Assembly (NCBI GenBank): GCA_041687095.1 | Contig: JAWLCQ010000034.1 | Span: forward strand, 1-36,027 | Source: JAWLCQ01 sp041687095 | GTDB taxonomy: Bacteria > Planctomycetota > Phycisphaerae > SM23-33 | DNA: 36,027 nt | Direction of reading: 5' to 3' | Part shown: positions 16,479 through 25,112 of the stretch, piece after piece | How the letters are laid out: each line of letters opens with the position of its first letter | How positions within the stretch are numbered: the stretch's first letter is position 1 | Made by a program: the position numbers and the translations under genes | The notes under the pieces: model-generated | Told to the model about the DNA's origin: nothing | The model's database searches: none | Seen by the model: only the letters and a program-made list of their open reading frames with translations

Positions 16479-16662
16479 ATGGACACTATGGACAACATGG
16501 ACAACATGGACAACATGGACAACATGGACAACATGGACAACATGGACGGAATGGACGCAATGGACGCAATGGACGGAATGGACGGAATCACCCGTCCCTC
16601 CTGTCCACCGCGTCCATTCTGTCCATAGTGTCCATAGAGTCCATTCCGTCCATGCCGTCCAT
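16479..16662. repeat. 9-nt ATGGACNNN tandem array folding back on a complementary array
   Basis: Twelve exact 9-nt units ATGGACNNN run from 16479 to 16586 (NNN = ACT, AAC six times, GGA, GCA, GCA, GGA, GGA). After a 14-nt spacer about seven reverse-complement units (NNNGTCCAT) run from 16601 to 16662. The hexamer is kept on both arms while the triplet varies, so many registers of pairing are possible. It begins 8 nt after the HAD stop codon. Read as protein it gives MDNMDN..., but there is no ribosome site and the right arm is not conserved as protein. Confidence 0.9.
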
Positions 16663-16716
16663 TCCCCAATCCTCCAAATCGCCCCGCAAAAACCGCAACC
16701 TTTCCCCAAGATGTGG

Positions 16717-16746
16717 TTGCTTTTCGTGTAAACGCTCCCATATATT
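16717..16746 (+). promoter_or_regulatory. sigma70-type promoter of nrdR
   Basis: TTGCTT (16717-16722) and TATATT (16741-16746) are 18 nt apart in a locally AT-rich stretch, 30 nt before the nrdR start. The -10 region CCATATATTG partly resembles an NrdR box, so autoregulation is possible but not shown. Confidence 0.55.
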
Positions 16747-16764
16747 GAAACCCCGGCCAAGCTA

Positions 16765-16768
16765 GAGG
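16765..16768 (+). promoter_or_regulatory. ribosome binding site choosing the nrdR start at 16776
   Basis: GAGG lies 7 nt before ATG 16776 but only 1 nt before ATG 16770, so the second ATG is favoured. It also gives the usual NrdR beginning, with Met-x-Cys-Pro. Confidence 0.6.
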
Positions 16769-16775
16769 TATGCCC

Positions 16776-17330
16776 ATGCAATGTCCGTTCTGCGGACAGG
16801 ATCGAGATAAGGTCGTCGACTCGCGCAGCAGCGAGGGCGGGAGAGCTATCCGCCGACGGCGGCAGTGTCTGGTGTGTAAACGGCGGTTCACGACCTATGA
16901 ACGGCCGGAGGAGGGCATTCGCCTCAAGGTCGTCAAGAAGGACGGGACCGCCGAGATGTACGAGCGGGAGAAGGTCATCCTGGGTGTGCAGAAGGCGTGC
17001 TACAAGCGCCCCATCCTCGACGAGGACGTCCATCGCCTCGTGGAGGACGTCGAGGATGAGATGCTGCGGCGGTTCGATCGCGAGGTGCCCGCGACGGCCA
17101 TTGGGGAAATGGTCAGCGATCGCCTTCGCGAACTGGATAAGATTGCCTACGTCCGCTTCGCCAGCGTCTACCGCAACTTCGCCGATGTCGGGGAGTTGAT
17201 CGAGGACGCCCGCCAGGCGGCGAGCCCGGGCCCCGGGGCGCGGCAGCGGAAGCTCTTTGACGAGCTGCCGGTCCCGGAGGAAGGCGAGGGCGCGGAGGAT
17301 CCGCGAACCCCCGCCCGCGATACGCAGTAG
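16776..17330 (+). CDS. nrdR: transcriptional repressor NrdR
   Basis: 184 residues. An N-terminal zinc ribbon (CPFC at 3-6, CLVC at 31-34), with DSRSSEGGRAIRRRR between, is followed by an ATP-cone (KVVKKDGTAEMYEREKVILG near 51-70, through RFASVYRNF). NrdR represses ribonucleotide reductase operons when its ATP-cone binds dATP/ATP and acts on paired NrdR boxes. The C-terminal ~35 residues after LIEDARQA are an acidic, Pro-rich extension beyond the usual ~150 residues. No ribonucleotide reductase gene is in the window. The next gene, 73 nt downstream, is another ATP-cone protein, possibly co-transcribed. Confidence 0.96.
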   Translation: MQCPFCGQDRDKVVDSRSSEGGRAIRRRRQCLVCKRRFTTYERPEEGIRLKVVKKDGTAEMYEREKVILGVQKACYKRPILDEDVHRLVEDVEDEMLRRFDREVPATAIGEMVSDRLRELDKIAYVRFASVYRNFADVGELIEDARQAASPGPGARQRKLFDELPVPEEGEGAEDPRTPARDTQ

Positions 17331-17403
17331 AAGGAATCTGAGATCTGTCACGCCGCCCCAAGGCTTCCGCCCGGGGCGAGCCCGAAGGACAGGGAGCCGC
17401 GCC

Positions 17404-17952
17404 ATGGATGGTGCAGATACGGGGATTGTGAACGTGGTCAAGCGCGACGGCAGCGCCGAGCCCTTCGATGCTCGCAAGCTCGCCGGGACCGTCTGGCGGG
17501 CCATGCACGCCCAGGGCCGCCGGGCCAGCTACCGACACGCCCTCAATGTCGCCTCCGCCGTCGAGATCTACCTGCAGCGGACGCACTGGACGTGCGTGAG
17601 CGGGGCGGCCGTCTTCGAGATGGTCGTCAAGGTCCTGCGGCGCATCCGCTTCGACACCGCCGCCGACGCCATGGAGGAGCACCGCCTGTGGCGGTCGCTT
17701 CGACGGGGGCGGACCTTCGTGGACCATCCCGAGGCGCATCAGACGGCGTGGGATAAGACGTGGGTCGTCCGCCTCGCCGAGCAAGGCTGGAACCTCTCCC
17801 GCCCCGCCGCCCGCGCCCTTGCGGCCCAGATCGAGCATACCGTCCTGGCCACGACCGAAGGTGCCCTGTCCCGTGAAGAGGTCCTGGAACTGCTGAACAG
17901 CAGCGTGGCGGAGTACGGCCTGGTCGACGCGGTCCCGACGCGGCGAGCCTGA
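17404..17952 (+). CDS. free-standing ATP-cone domain protein
   Basis: 182 residues. The N-terminal half is an ATP-cone: VVKRDGSAEPFDARKLAGTV (11-30), through HRLWRSLRRG. The C-terminal ~90 residues (from about HQTAWDKTWVV to the end, including LSREEVLELLNSSVAEYGL) are helical and not recognised. No zinc ribbon and no ribonucleotide-reductase catalytic part are present, so it is neither NrdR nor a truncated NrdA by sequence. ATP-cones sense ATP/dATP; a nucleotide-dependent partner or regulator role is inferred from the domain and from nrdR just upstream. ATG 17404 has AGGGAG (17391-17396) 7 nt upstream; the frame continues upstream into nrdR but without support. Confidence 0.8.
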   Translation: MDGADTGIVNVVKRDGSAEPFDARKLAGTVWRAMHAQGRRASYRHALNVASAVEIYLQRTHWTCVSGAAVFEMVVKVLRRIRFDTAADAMEEHRLWRSLRRGRTFVDHPEAHQTAWDKTWVVRLAEQGWNLSRPAARALAAQIEHTVLATTEGALSREEVLELLNSSVAEYGLVDAVPTRRA

Positions 17953-18088
17953 CCGGCCGTCATCATCAGCCCTGCCCGGCCGCCGTGGAGCGCGGAGTCC
18001 CGCGAGGACCGCACCGCTACGTTTCCCCTCGACGTGGCGGCGGCGTCCGCTTTGCCGCCAGGGCGCCTGAATCGATTCGAGGAGTGAG

Positions 18089-19183
18089 ATGTCCGAGAAG
18101 AATCGCGAAGTCGTGGAGAGGATCGATGGCGAGGCGCGGGAGGTGTACGACCGCATCCTGACCCGCCGCAAGCCCCAGATGAAGCTGCCCATCCGTGCAC
18201 TGTCCAATGTGCGGTATCACGGCCGGAGCGGGTACTTCCAGATCGGGGGCAAGAACAAGATCCGCACCCTCACGGTCAACACCGTCAAGACGTTCGCCCA
18301 GACGCTCAAGATGCTGGCGATGAGCAAGGATCTCCTGAGCACCGGGAGGCACTCGACGAAGCGGGAGGCCTACTACCAAGCCTACAACTGGGGCGACGCC
18401 GCCTTCGCCGGGCAGGACGAGTCCGACACCGTCATGGACGACATCGAGGCCATGCTCTCGGTGAACCGCGAACGCCTCCACTTCCGCGCCGACGAGCACG
18501 GCGGCGAGGTCGCGGGCGAACTGGTCGTCATCGACCGCGACCGCCGCACCGGGGCGACCGTCGAGATCGACTGCGCCCGCTTCGGGTCCGGGGCGTACAG
18601 CGTCCCGACCGTCGTCGAGGACCTGGGCTTCCGCACCAACGCCAAGTTCATCCTCGCCGTCGAGACCAAGGGCATGTTCGAGCGGCTGGTGGAGGAGGAC
18701 TTCTACGGCGGCCACCACTGCATCCTCGTCTCGATGGGCGGGGTCCCCTCGCGGGCCTGCCGCCGCTTCGTCCGCCGCCTCGCCGATGCCAAGAACCTGC
18801 CCGTCTACGTCTTCACCGACGGGGACCCCTACGGGTACTTCAACATCTACCGCACGCTGAAGGTCGGGTCGGGCAACGCCGCCCACCTCAACGAGTACTT
18901 CTGCGTCCCGCAGGCACGCTTCATCGGGGTCACCCCCGACGACATCGAGACGTACGACCTGCCCACGCACCCCCTCAAGGACGTTGACCGCAAGCGCGCC
19001 GCCGACGCCATCCGCAACGACCCGTTCCTCAAACACCACAAGCCCTGGCAGGCGGCCATCGAGAAGATGCTCGCCATGGGCGTCCGCGTCGAGCAGCAGG
19101 CTTTGGCGAAGCACGGCCTGGAGTTCGTGGCCGAAACCTACCTGCCACGGAAGCTCCAGGACCCCAAGCGGTTCCTCCCGTAG
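18089..19183 (+). CDS. DNA topoisomerase VI subunit A / Spo11-like protein
   Basis: 364 residues, the normal length for Top6A. The 5Y-CAP (winged-helix) part contains STKREAYYQAYNW, whose second Tyr of the pair (Y96) aligns with the catalytic tyrosine that attacks DNA. The Toprim part has VETKGMF (E192) and FTDGDPYGY (D244, D246), the acidic metal-binding residues. All catalytic residues are present, so the protein should be active. Topoisomerase VI is an A2B2 type IIB enzyme and subunit B (GHKL ATPase) is usually adjacent, but no B gene lies in this window. The upstream neighbour is the ATP-cone gene, 136 nt away. The start at ATG 18089 has GAGGAG 4 nt upstream. Confidence 0.93.
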   Translation: MSEKNREVVERIDGEAREVYDRILTRRKPQMKLPIRALSNVRYHGRSGYFQIGGKNKIRTLTVNTVKTFAQTLKMLAMSKDLLSTGRHSTKREAYYQAYNWGDAAFAGQDESDTVMDDIEAMLSVNRERLHFRADEHGGEVAGELVVIDRDRRTGATVEIDCARFGSGAYSVPTVVEDLGFRTNAKFILAVETKGMFERLVEEDFYGGHHCILVSMGGVPSRACRRFVRRLADAKNLPVYVFTDGDPYGYFNIYRTLKVGSGNAAHLNEYFCVPQARFIGVTPDDIETYDLPTHPLKDVDRKRAADAIRNDPFLKHHKPWQAAIEKMLAMGVRVEQQALAKHGLEFVAETYLPRKLQDPKRFLP

Positions 19184-19260
19184 CGCCCCGCCCTCCCCGG
19201 AGACACCGTCGGAAGACCCCTGACACTTCTATTGAGATAAGACACCGCAGGGAGACCCCC

Positions 19261-19289
19261 TTGTCCGCCCGCGGGCGTTTGGCTACCTT
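19261..19289 (+). promoter_or_regulatory. candidate promoter of the GT-C-like gene
   Basis: TTGTCC (19261-19266) and TACCTT (19284-19289) are 17 nt apart. Transcription would begin near 19296, i.e. at the first ATG, so either a leaderless start at 19296 or a start at 19317 (AGGA, 5 nt spacing) is possible. Confidence 0.35.
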
Positions 19290-19295
19290 GATAGG

Positions 19296-21833
19296 ATGGA
19301 AAACAGCAGGACCACCATGGACCACCCTCGCGGCCCGAACCGGGCGTCCCAAGATGCCACTCCCTCGCCCGTGACGGGCGGTCCGGACGCACTGGGCTCC
19401 CCGCTTGACGTTGGGGGCGGGAGCATCCTGACCCACACGCAGCTCATCGCCGCCGCGACCGTCGCCGTGCTCCTGCTCCTGATCACCTGGGCCGTCCCCC
19501 GCCCGACGGGGGACCTCTACGTCGCCTACGCGGGCGGGCGGGACGTGCTGGAGGGCAAGCTGGGGCAGCTCGACGACTGGTGCTTCAACACCACGCACCG
19601 GGTCTGGTACAACCAGAACTGGGGCACGCACCTGCTGTACCACCTCACGTACGTCTGGTTCGGGGAGGGCGGATACCTTGCGCTCAAGCTCCTCATCCTG
19701 GGCCTGGCGGGGGCGGGGATGGTTCTGGCGGGGCGGCAGTACGGGACGCGATGGCCGGTGGGACTGCTGGTGGCGGGGGTGGCGCTGCTGTCGGCGTATG
19801 CGTTTCTGGACCTGCGCCCGAACATCATCAGCCTCACGCTCGCCCCGATCATGCTCTGGCTGCTGCACCGCACGCGGGACAATCCACACCGCATCTGGTG
19901 GGCGGTGGCGCTCAGCGCGCTGTGGCAGAGCATGCACGGCGGGTTCGTGTTTGGGATCGGCATGATCGGGCTGTGGGGCCTCTGTCAGGGCGTCGCGGCC
20001 ATGATCGTCGAGGGCCGCACCGGCGGTCCCCAGGCGATTTCGAGAGTCCTTCGCCGGCTCTGGCCGTTCGCGGCCGCCCCGGTGGCGGCGATCCTGATGG
20101 GGGGGATCCTCACGCCTTTCGGGTGGGAGAACCTGACGCACTTCTTCGTGGTGGGCAGGGAGGAGGCGTGGCGGCGGGTGCTGGAGTGGCGGAGCGTGTG
20201 GGCGCTGACTCGCGCCGAACACGGAGATTGGGTCCTCGTCCCCTACGGATCCACCTGGGAGTTCCTGTGCATCCTGGTGGTCTTCGCTGCGCTGCTGGTG
20301 TCGCGGTGGTCGCTCCGTCTCCCTTCCGTCAAAGCCAAGGTTGTCCTCGCCGCCCTGATCTGGGTGGGGGCGATGATCCTGTGCTGGGTCATCTTCAAGG
20401 ATCGGCTGGGGACGACACGGCACCTGAACAGCATCTTCGGCAGCAGGGAGGAGGGCAATGAACTGGGCGCCAACGTGCAGCTCATCCGCTTCCTCCAACT
20501 GGTGTTCGGAGCAGTGGGAGTCGCGCTGCTGGGGATCTGGATGTGGAAGGGGCGTCCCGCCCTCGTCTTCAACACCATCATCGCCCTGATGGTGATCTAC
20601 ATGGCGTTCAACTCGCGGCGGTTCATCCCGCTGGCGTTGTTCACGACGGCGGGGATGTTGGCGTGGAACCTCGACACGGTGCTGGGGCGACTGCGTGCGC
20701 GGTGGGCGGTGATCCCGCTGGCGGCGGTGATGCTGTTGCCCGGGTGGCGGGTGTTCTCCCAGCACGGGTGGCGGTTCTACAACCCGGCCAACCCGCTGTA
20801 CCCGGCGAACGTGGACTCGACGTACAAGCGGATGATCTTCTACGGCATGTATGCTCCGGGGGCGGTGGAGTTCCTCAACGCCAACCATGAGCAGGTCGTC
20901 GACGCCTGGCGGGAGGTGCAGCGGCCGGAGCTGGAGGCGGCGGCGAGGGAGCGGCTGGCGCTGGCGCCGGGCTCGCCCCTTCCGCCCCCCGCGCTCGCGG
21001 CCGTCGCCGCCGATCTTGCGCAGGACCACCGGTGGCGGACGGTGCACGAGTGGCGGTGGGAGGGATACCTGCACTGGCTGTGCCCGCAGTTGCACCTGTA
21101 CGTCGGGGGACGGGCGCAGCAGGTCCACCCCGTCGAGGACTACCTCTTCCGCGGGGAGATCTGGGACGGGAAACGCTCGATCGAGAAGCTCGACACCCTC
21201 AACGCCGAGATGATCGTCCTGCCCGCGGACGGGCAGTCCCAGACGCTCCTGCACGCGGTGTGGAGGGATATCGGCTCCCGCTGGGTCGCCGTCTACTATG
21301 ACTCGCAGGCCCTGGTCCTCGTCGATGCCCAGCGCCCCAGCTCGCGGCAGTGGGTGCTCCGGGCCGTCCGTGACGAGCTGCAGTACCCCAAGGACAGCCG
21401 CGGCGGGGACTCCATCCGCGCCTGGTCGCGGGCGATGTGCATGTCGTCGGAGCGCTCCGGCGTCCCGGGGCCGCAGGCGTGGCAGGCGCTGCGCGAGGCG
21501 GCGAGGGCATGGCCGGACCCCACCCTCTACGCCCGCATGACGGAGATGGCCGAGCAGGGCCGCGTCCCCCGCGAGGCGCTGCTGCAGTTCCTGCACGAGG
21601 AGGCGGAACGGCTGGAGGGGCTGGATCCCGCGGACGCCCGCGAACGGTTGCAGGTGCTGCAGGCGCGGGACCAGGTGGCCCTCACGCTCCACCTGTTCTA
21701 CTACTCGATCGCCCAGTCCCAGCCTCGCTCCCCCCAGGGCCAGCGGGCGCTGGAGTTGGCCGAGCAGTGGGCCCAGCGGGTCATGCAGGTCCGGGAGGCG
21801 GGGCTGAAGCCTCTGCTCGATCCCTGGCGGTAG
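19296..21833 (+). CDS. polytopic membrane protein, GT-C glycosyltransferase-like
   Basis: 845 residues (838 from ATG 19317, which has AGGA 5 nt upstream). After a hydrophilic N-terminus there are about 11 membrane helices between residues ~45 and ~490 (for example LIAAATVAVLLLLITWAV, WPVGLLVAGVALLSAYAF, VVLAALIWVGAMILCWVIF), then a ~340-residue soluble C-terminus with helical repeats. The first external loop carries acidic residues (GDLYVAYAGGRDVLEG, LDDWCF) followed by NQNWGTHLLYHL, as in lipid-linked GT-C transferases of the PMT/GT39 type, but the match is by architecture only. The product may move sugars onto surface polymers; the acceptor is unknown. It converges on polA with a 9-nt gap between stop codons. 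Confidence 0.7.
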   Translation: MENSRTTMDHPRGPNRASQDATPSPVTGGPDALGSPLDVGGGSILTHTQLIAAATVAVLLLLITWAVPRPTGDLYVAYAGGRDVLEGKLGQLDDWCFNTTHRVWYNQNWGTHLLYHLTYVWFGEGGYLALKLLILGLAGAGMVLAGRQYGTRWPVGLLVAGVALLSAYAFLDLRPNIISLTLAPIMLWLLHRTRDNPHRIWWAVALSALWQSMHGGFVFGIGMIGLWGLCQGVAAMIVEGRTGGPQAISRVLRRLWPFAAAPVAAILMGGILTPFGWENLTHFFVVGREEAWRRVLEWRSVWALTRAEHGDWVLVPYGSTWEFLCILVVFAALLVSRWSLRLPSVKAKVVLAALIWVGAMILCWVIFKDRLGTTRHLNSIFGSREEGNELGANVQLIRFLQLVFGAVGVALLGIWMWKGRPALVFNTIIALMVIYMAFNSRRFIPLALFTTAGMLAWNLDTVLGRLRARWAVIPLAAVMLLPGWRVFSQHGWRFYNPANPLYPANVDSTYKRMIFYGMYAPGAVEFLNANHEQVVDAWREVQRPELEAAARERLALAPGSPLPPPALAAVAADLAQDHRWRTVHEWRWEGYLHWLCPQLHLYVGGRAQQVHPVEDYLFRGEIWDGKRSIEKLDTLNAEMIVLPADGQSQTLLHAVWRDIGSRWVAVYYDSQALVLVDAQRPSSRQWVLRAVRDELQYPKDSRGGDSIRAWSRAMCMSSERSGVPGPQAWQALREAARAWPDPTLYARMTEMAEQGRVPREALLQFLHEEAERLEGLDPADARERLQVLQARDQVALTLHLFYYSIAQSQPRSPQGQRALELAEQWAQRVMQVREAGLKPLLDPWR

Positions 21834-21842
21834 CGGACGGGG

Positions 21843-24716
21843 CTACTTCGCCTCCATCCAGTTCTTCCCGATCCCGACCTCGACCTTGAGCGGGACGCGG
21901 AGGTCGATCGCCCGGGCCATCTCGGAGGCGACCATGTCGGCCTCGGCCTCGACGGCGGCGGCGGGCGCCTCGAAGACCAGTTCGTCGTGGATCTGCAGCA
22001 GCATGCGCGCGGGCCGCCCCTCCGCCTCGATCCGCCGGGCGATGTTGAGCATGGCCTGCTTGATCAGGTCCGCCGCCGAGCCCTGGACCACGGAGTTGAT
22101 CGCCAGCCTTTCCGCCCCCGCCCGCACCGCCTGGTTCGACGAGTCGAGGCCCGTGATCCGGCGGCGGCGCTTGAAGATCGTCTCCACGTACCCGTACCGC
22201 TGCGCCTGCTCGATGCACTGCGAGAGGAATTGCTGGATCTTGGGGAAGCGGGCGCGGTAGGCGGTGATGAAGCGGGCGGCGTCCTCGCGGGGGATCCGCA
22301 GCCCGCGGGCGAGCCCGAAGGCCGTCTGCCCGTAGATGATCCCGAAGTTCACGCCCTTCGCCTTCGACCGCTGCTCGGGCGTGACGTCCTCGGGGCTCAC
22401 CCCGAAGACCTCGGCCGCCACGATGCGGTGAATGTCCTGGTCGTTGCGGAAGGCGGCGATGAGCTTCTCGTCCTCGCAGAAATGCGCCAGCACGCGCAGC
22501 TCGACCTGCGAGTAGTCGGCCGACAGCAGCAGGTTCCCTTCGTCGGCGATGAAGGCGGCGCGGATGAGCTTGCCTTCCTCGGTCCGCACGGGGATGTTCT
22601 GGAGGTTGGGGTCGCTGCTGCTGAGGCGCCCCGTGACCGTGCCCGTCTGGTGGAAGCTCGTGTGCACCCGCCCCGTGCGCGGGTGGATGCAGCCCGCCAG
22701 GGCCTTGGTGTACGTCCCGATGAGCTTGGTGAGGCGGCGGTAGTCCAGGATGAGCCCGGGCAACTCGTGCAGCGGGGCCAGGTCCTCCAGGACGAACGAG
22801 TCCGTGCTCGGGCCCGTCTTCGTCCGCTTCTGCACGGGCAGCTTGAGGTCGGTGAAGAGGATCTCGGCGAGCTGCTTGGGCGAGTCGGGGTTGAAGGGCC
22901 TCCCCGCGGTGGCGACGATGCGGTCGCGGAGCACGTCGGCCTCCTTGGACAGCTCCATCTCCAGCCGCTTCAGGGCCGCCGGGTCCACGCGGACGCCCGT
23001 TCGCTCCATCTGGGTGAGGATGGGCATGAGGGGCATCTCCAGGTCGCGGAAGAGGTCCATGAGGCCCTCGGAGCGGAGGCGGGCGTCGAGGGCGTCGGCG
23101 AGGCGGAGCGAGACGTCGGCGTCCTCGGCGGCGTAGACGGTGACCACGTCCACCGCCGCCGTGGCCATGGAGATCTGGTTCTTCCCCCGCCCGATGACGT
23201 CCTCGATGGGGATGCAGCGGTGCTGGAGGTACTCCAGCGAGAGGGCGTCGAGCTTGTAGGTCATGCGGGTGGAGTCCAGGACGTGGGCGGCGATCATGGT
23301 GTCGAACAGTTCCCCGCGGATCTCGAACCCGGCGTTGGCGAGGACGATCAGATCGTACTTGAGGTTCTGGCCGATCTTCTGGACGGAGGGGTCGGAGAGG
23401 ATCGGGCCCAGGGCGTCGCGGACCCGCTCCAGCGGAAGCGTCACCGCCCCCAGCGGGCCGCGGACCGGGAGGTACACGCCCTCGCCCGCCTTCCACGCCA
23501 GCGACATCCCGACCATCTCCGCCCGCATCGGATCGACGGACGTGGTCTCGGTATCCACCGAGAGCCGCTTCACGCCCTGCAGCTCCCGCGCGAGGGCGTC
23601 GAGCGCCTCGGGCGTGTCCACGCATCGATAGGCGAAATCGGATGCGGTGGTGAGCGTCCCGGAGGACACGGACGCCTGCGCTTCCCCCGCTTGCAGGGCT
23701 CCCGTCTGCCCCTCCTGTGGCGTCTGCGCTTTCTCCCCAAGCCCACCGACTGCGCCGGTGGGATCGCCCGCGCGCTCCGGGCTCCCCTGGTTGAACAGGC
23801 CTCCGAAGGAGTTCCCGTTCGCCTTCGCCTCCTGCTGCGGTTCTCGCTGCTCTCGCGGAGTCAGCGCGTCCAGTTGATCCAGCAGCCGCGTGAATCCCAA
23901 CTGCTCGAACAGCTCCCGGACCGCCCGCGGGGTGAGGGTGCGGGTGGACATGTCCTCGAGGCTGATGGTCATGGGCACATCGCGGCGGAGCGTGACGAGT
24001 TGGCGGGTGAGGGGGAGCGTGTCGGCGTAGTTCTGGAGGCTTTCGCGGAGCTTGGGCGTCTGCTCGTCGGCGTGCTGGACGACCGCATCGGCGGTTCCGT
24101 ACTTCTCGATGAGCTTCAGGGCCGTCTTGGCCCCCACGCCCGGGACCCCGGGGATGTTGTCGGTCGCGTCCCCGGTGAGGGTCTGGATCTCGACGGCCTG
24201 CTGGGGGGTGTAGCCTTTCTCGGCGAGCAGGGTGGGGGCGTCGAGGGTCTGGTCCTTCTGGGGGTCGTAGAGGACGACGTGCTCGGTGATGAGCTGGTCG
24301 AGGTCCTTGTCTCGCGAGACGATGACGACCTCGATGTCCTCCCGGGCGTAGGTTTCGGCGAGGGTGGCGATGATGTCGTCGGCCTCGTGGCCGGGGCATT
24401 GCAGCACGGGGATGTTCATGCCCGCGACGATCTCGCGGATCCGCGTCACCTGCGGGAGCAGGTCTTCGGGCATGGGCTTGCGGTTGGCCTTGTACTCGCT
24501 GTAGGCGGCGCGGCGCTCGAGTTCGGCGGAGGGCCCGTCGACGGCCATCACGAGATAGTCGGGCTTTCGCTTGTTGATCAGCGTGAGCAACTGCTGGGCG
24601 AACACGAAGGTCGCCCGCGTGGGCTCCCCGGTGGGGCTGGTCAGGTCGCGGAAGGGGGCGTAGTAGGCGCGGTAGATCTGCGAGTGACCGTCGATGATGT
24701 ACAGGGTCTTGGCCAT
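21843..24716 (-). CDS. polA: DNA polymerase I
   Basis: 957 residues with all three domains. The 5'-3' exonuclease is N-terminal (IIDGHSQIYRAYY; HEADDIIATLA; SRDKDLDQLI; GDATDNIPGVPGVGAKTA). The 3'-5' proofreading domain looks intact: SVDTETTSVD (D388, E390), NLKYD and YAAEDADVSL. The polymerase has motif A DYSQVELR, motif B with KGVNFGIIYGQTAFGL, and motif C QIHDELVFE. A ~70-residue Gln/Gly/Ala-rich linker (about 288-358) between the first two domains is longer than usual. It fills gaps and removes RNA primers in replication and repair. The start at ATG 24716 has GAGGG 5 nt upstream. Confidence 0.98.
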   Translation of the reverse strand: MAKTLYIIDGHSQIYRAYYAPFRDLTSPTGEPTRATFVFAQQLLTLINKRKPDYLVMAVDGPSAELERRAAYSEYKANRKPMPEDLLPQVTRIREIVAGMNIPVLQCPGHEADDIIATLAETYAREDIEVVIVSRDKDLDQLITEHVVLYDPQKDQTLDAPTLLAEKGYTPQQAVEIQTLTGDATDNIPGVPGVGAKTALKLIEKYGTADAVVQHADEQTPKLRESLQNYADTLPLTRQLVTLRRDVPMTISLEDMSTRTLTPRAVRELFEQLGFTRLLDQLDALTPREQREPQQEAKANGNSFGGLFNQGSPERAGDPTGAVGGLGEKAQTPQEGQTGALQAGEAQASVSSGTLTTASDFAYRCVDTPEALDALARELQGVKRLSVDTETTSVDPMRAEMVGMSLAWKAGEGVYLPVRGPLGAVTLPLERVRDALGPILSDPSVQKIGQNLKYDLIVLANAGFEIRGELFDTMIAAHVLDSTRMTYKLDALSLEYLQHRCIPIEDVIGRGKNQISMATAAVDVVTVYAAEDADVSLRLADALDARLRSEGLMDLFRDLEMPLMPILTQMERTGVRVDPAALKRLEMELSKEADVLRDRIVATAGRPFNPDSPKQLAEILFTDLKLPVQKRTKTGPSTDSFVLEDLAPLHELPGLILDYRRLTKLIGTYTKALAGCIHPRTGRVHTSFHQTGTVTGRLSSSDPNLQNIPVRTEEGKLIRAAFIADEGNLLLSADYSQVELRVLAHFCEDEKLIAAFRNDQDIHRIVAAEVFGVSPEDVTPEQRSKAKGVNFGIIYGQTAFGLARGLRIPREDAARFITAYRARFPKIQQFLSQCIEQAQRYGYVETIFKRRRRITGLDSSNQAVRAGAERLAINSVVQGSAADLIKQAMLNIARRIEAEGRPARMLLQIHDELVFEAPAAAVEAEADMVASEMARAIDLRVPLKVEVGIGKNWMEAK

Positions 24717-24725
24717 GATGCCCTC

Positions 24726-24754
24726 ATGGTACTCGGCAGAGGCCCCGCAACCAA
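24726..24754 (-). promoter_or_regulatory. candidate promoter of polA
   Basis: On the minus strand TTGGTT (24754-24749) and TACCAT (24731-24726) are 17 nt apart, directly before the polA ribosome site. The transcript leader would be very short. Confidence 0.4.
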
Positions 24755-24892
24755 CCGGGGGCAGTCAATCGCCAGGCGGCGATGACGTGCTGAGCCTCGA
24801 AAAGGGGTAACCGTTCACGCCCTTCCGAACAGCGGGAAGGGCGTGAAGAAAGGAGCATGCCGGCGCCCAGGCGAGCATCCTGTCCTCTCTCC

Positions 24893-24913
24893 CCACCGAC
24901 CCTGCGTCGGTGG
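24893..24913 (+). repeat. CCACCGAC hairpin, copy 1 (inverted orientation)
   Basis: CCACCGAC, a 5-nt loop CCTGC, then GTCGGTGG: an exact 8-bp stem. The 3' flank (TAAGCCGGCTTCCTCACTAC) matches the minus-strand flank of copies 2 and 3 only loosely, which places this copy in the opposite orientation. Confidence 0.8.
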
Positions 24914-25000
24914 TAAGCCGGCTTCCTCACTACGGGATGACCAACGGACGCAGACGATGTGCGGACCCGGCGCACCGGCCGTAGTCGAGAGCCGTTTGAA

Positions 25001-25021
25001 CCACCGACACGGGGTCGGTGG
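25001..25021 (-). repeat. CCACCGAC hairpin, copy 2
   Basis: An exact 8-bp stem with loop ACGGG. The upstream plus-strand flank GTAGTCGAGAGCCG is shared with copy 3 (GTAGTCGATAGCCG), so the repeated unit is about 45 nt, not just the stem. Confidence 0.8.
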
Positions 25022-25091
25022 GGAAAAGAAGAAGAAGCAGCAGAAGAAGCAAGAGATCCGTGGGGGCGTGCGAGTAGTCGATAGCCGCCTT

Positions 25092-25112
25092 CCACCGACG
25101 CGGGGTCGGTGG
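25092..25112 (-). repeat. CCACCGAC hairpin, copy 3
   Basis: An exact 8-bp stem with loop GCGGG, 91 nt after copy 2 and in the same orientation, with the conserved GTAGTCGATAGCCG flank. Confidence 0.8.

Noticed and set aside
16479..16662. Possible small protein with MDN/MDG repeats
   Set aside because: No ribosome site, and the right arm encodes no matching repeat; a 9-nt unit simply keeps frames open.
16730..16750. NrdR box at the nrdR promoter
   Set aside because: CCATATATTG resembles only half of the known box and no second box at the usual spacing is visible; kept as a remark only.
21987..24785. Plus-strand open frame over polA
   Set aside because: polA is complete on the minus strand with all motifs; the plus frame is a shadow.
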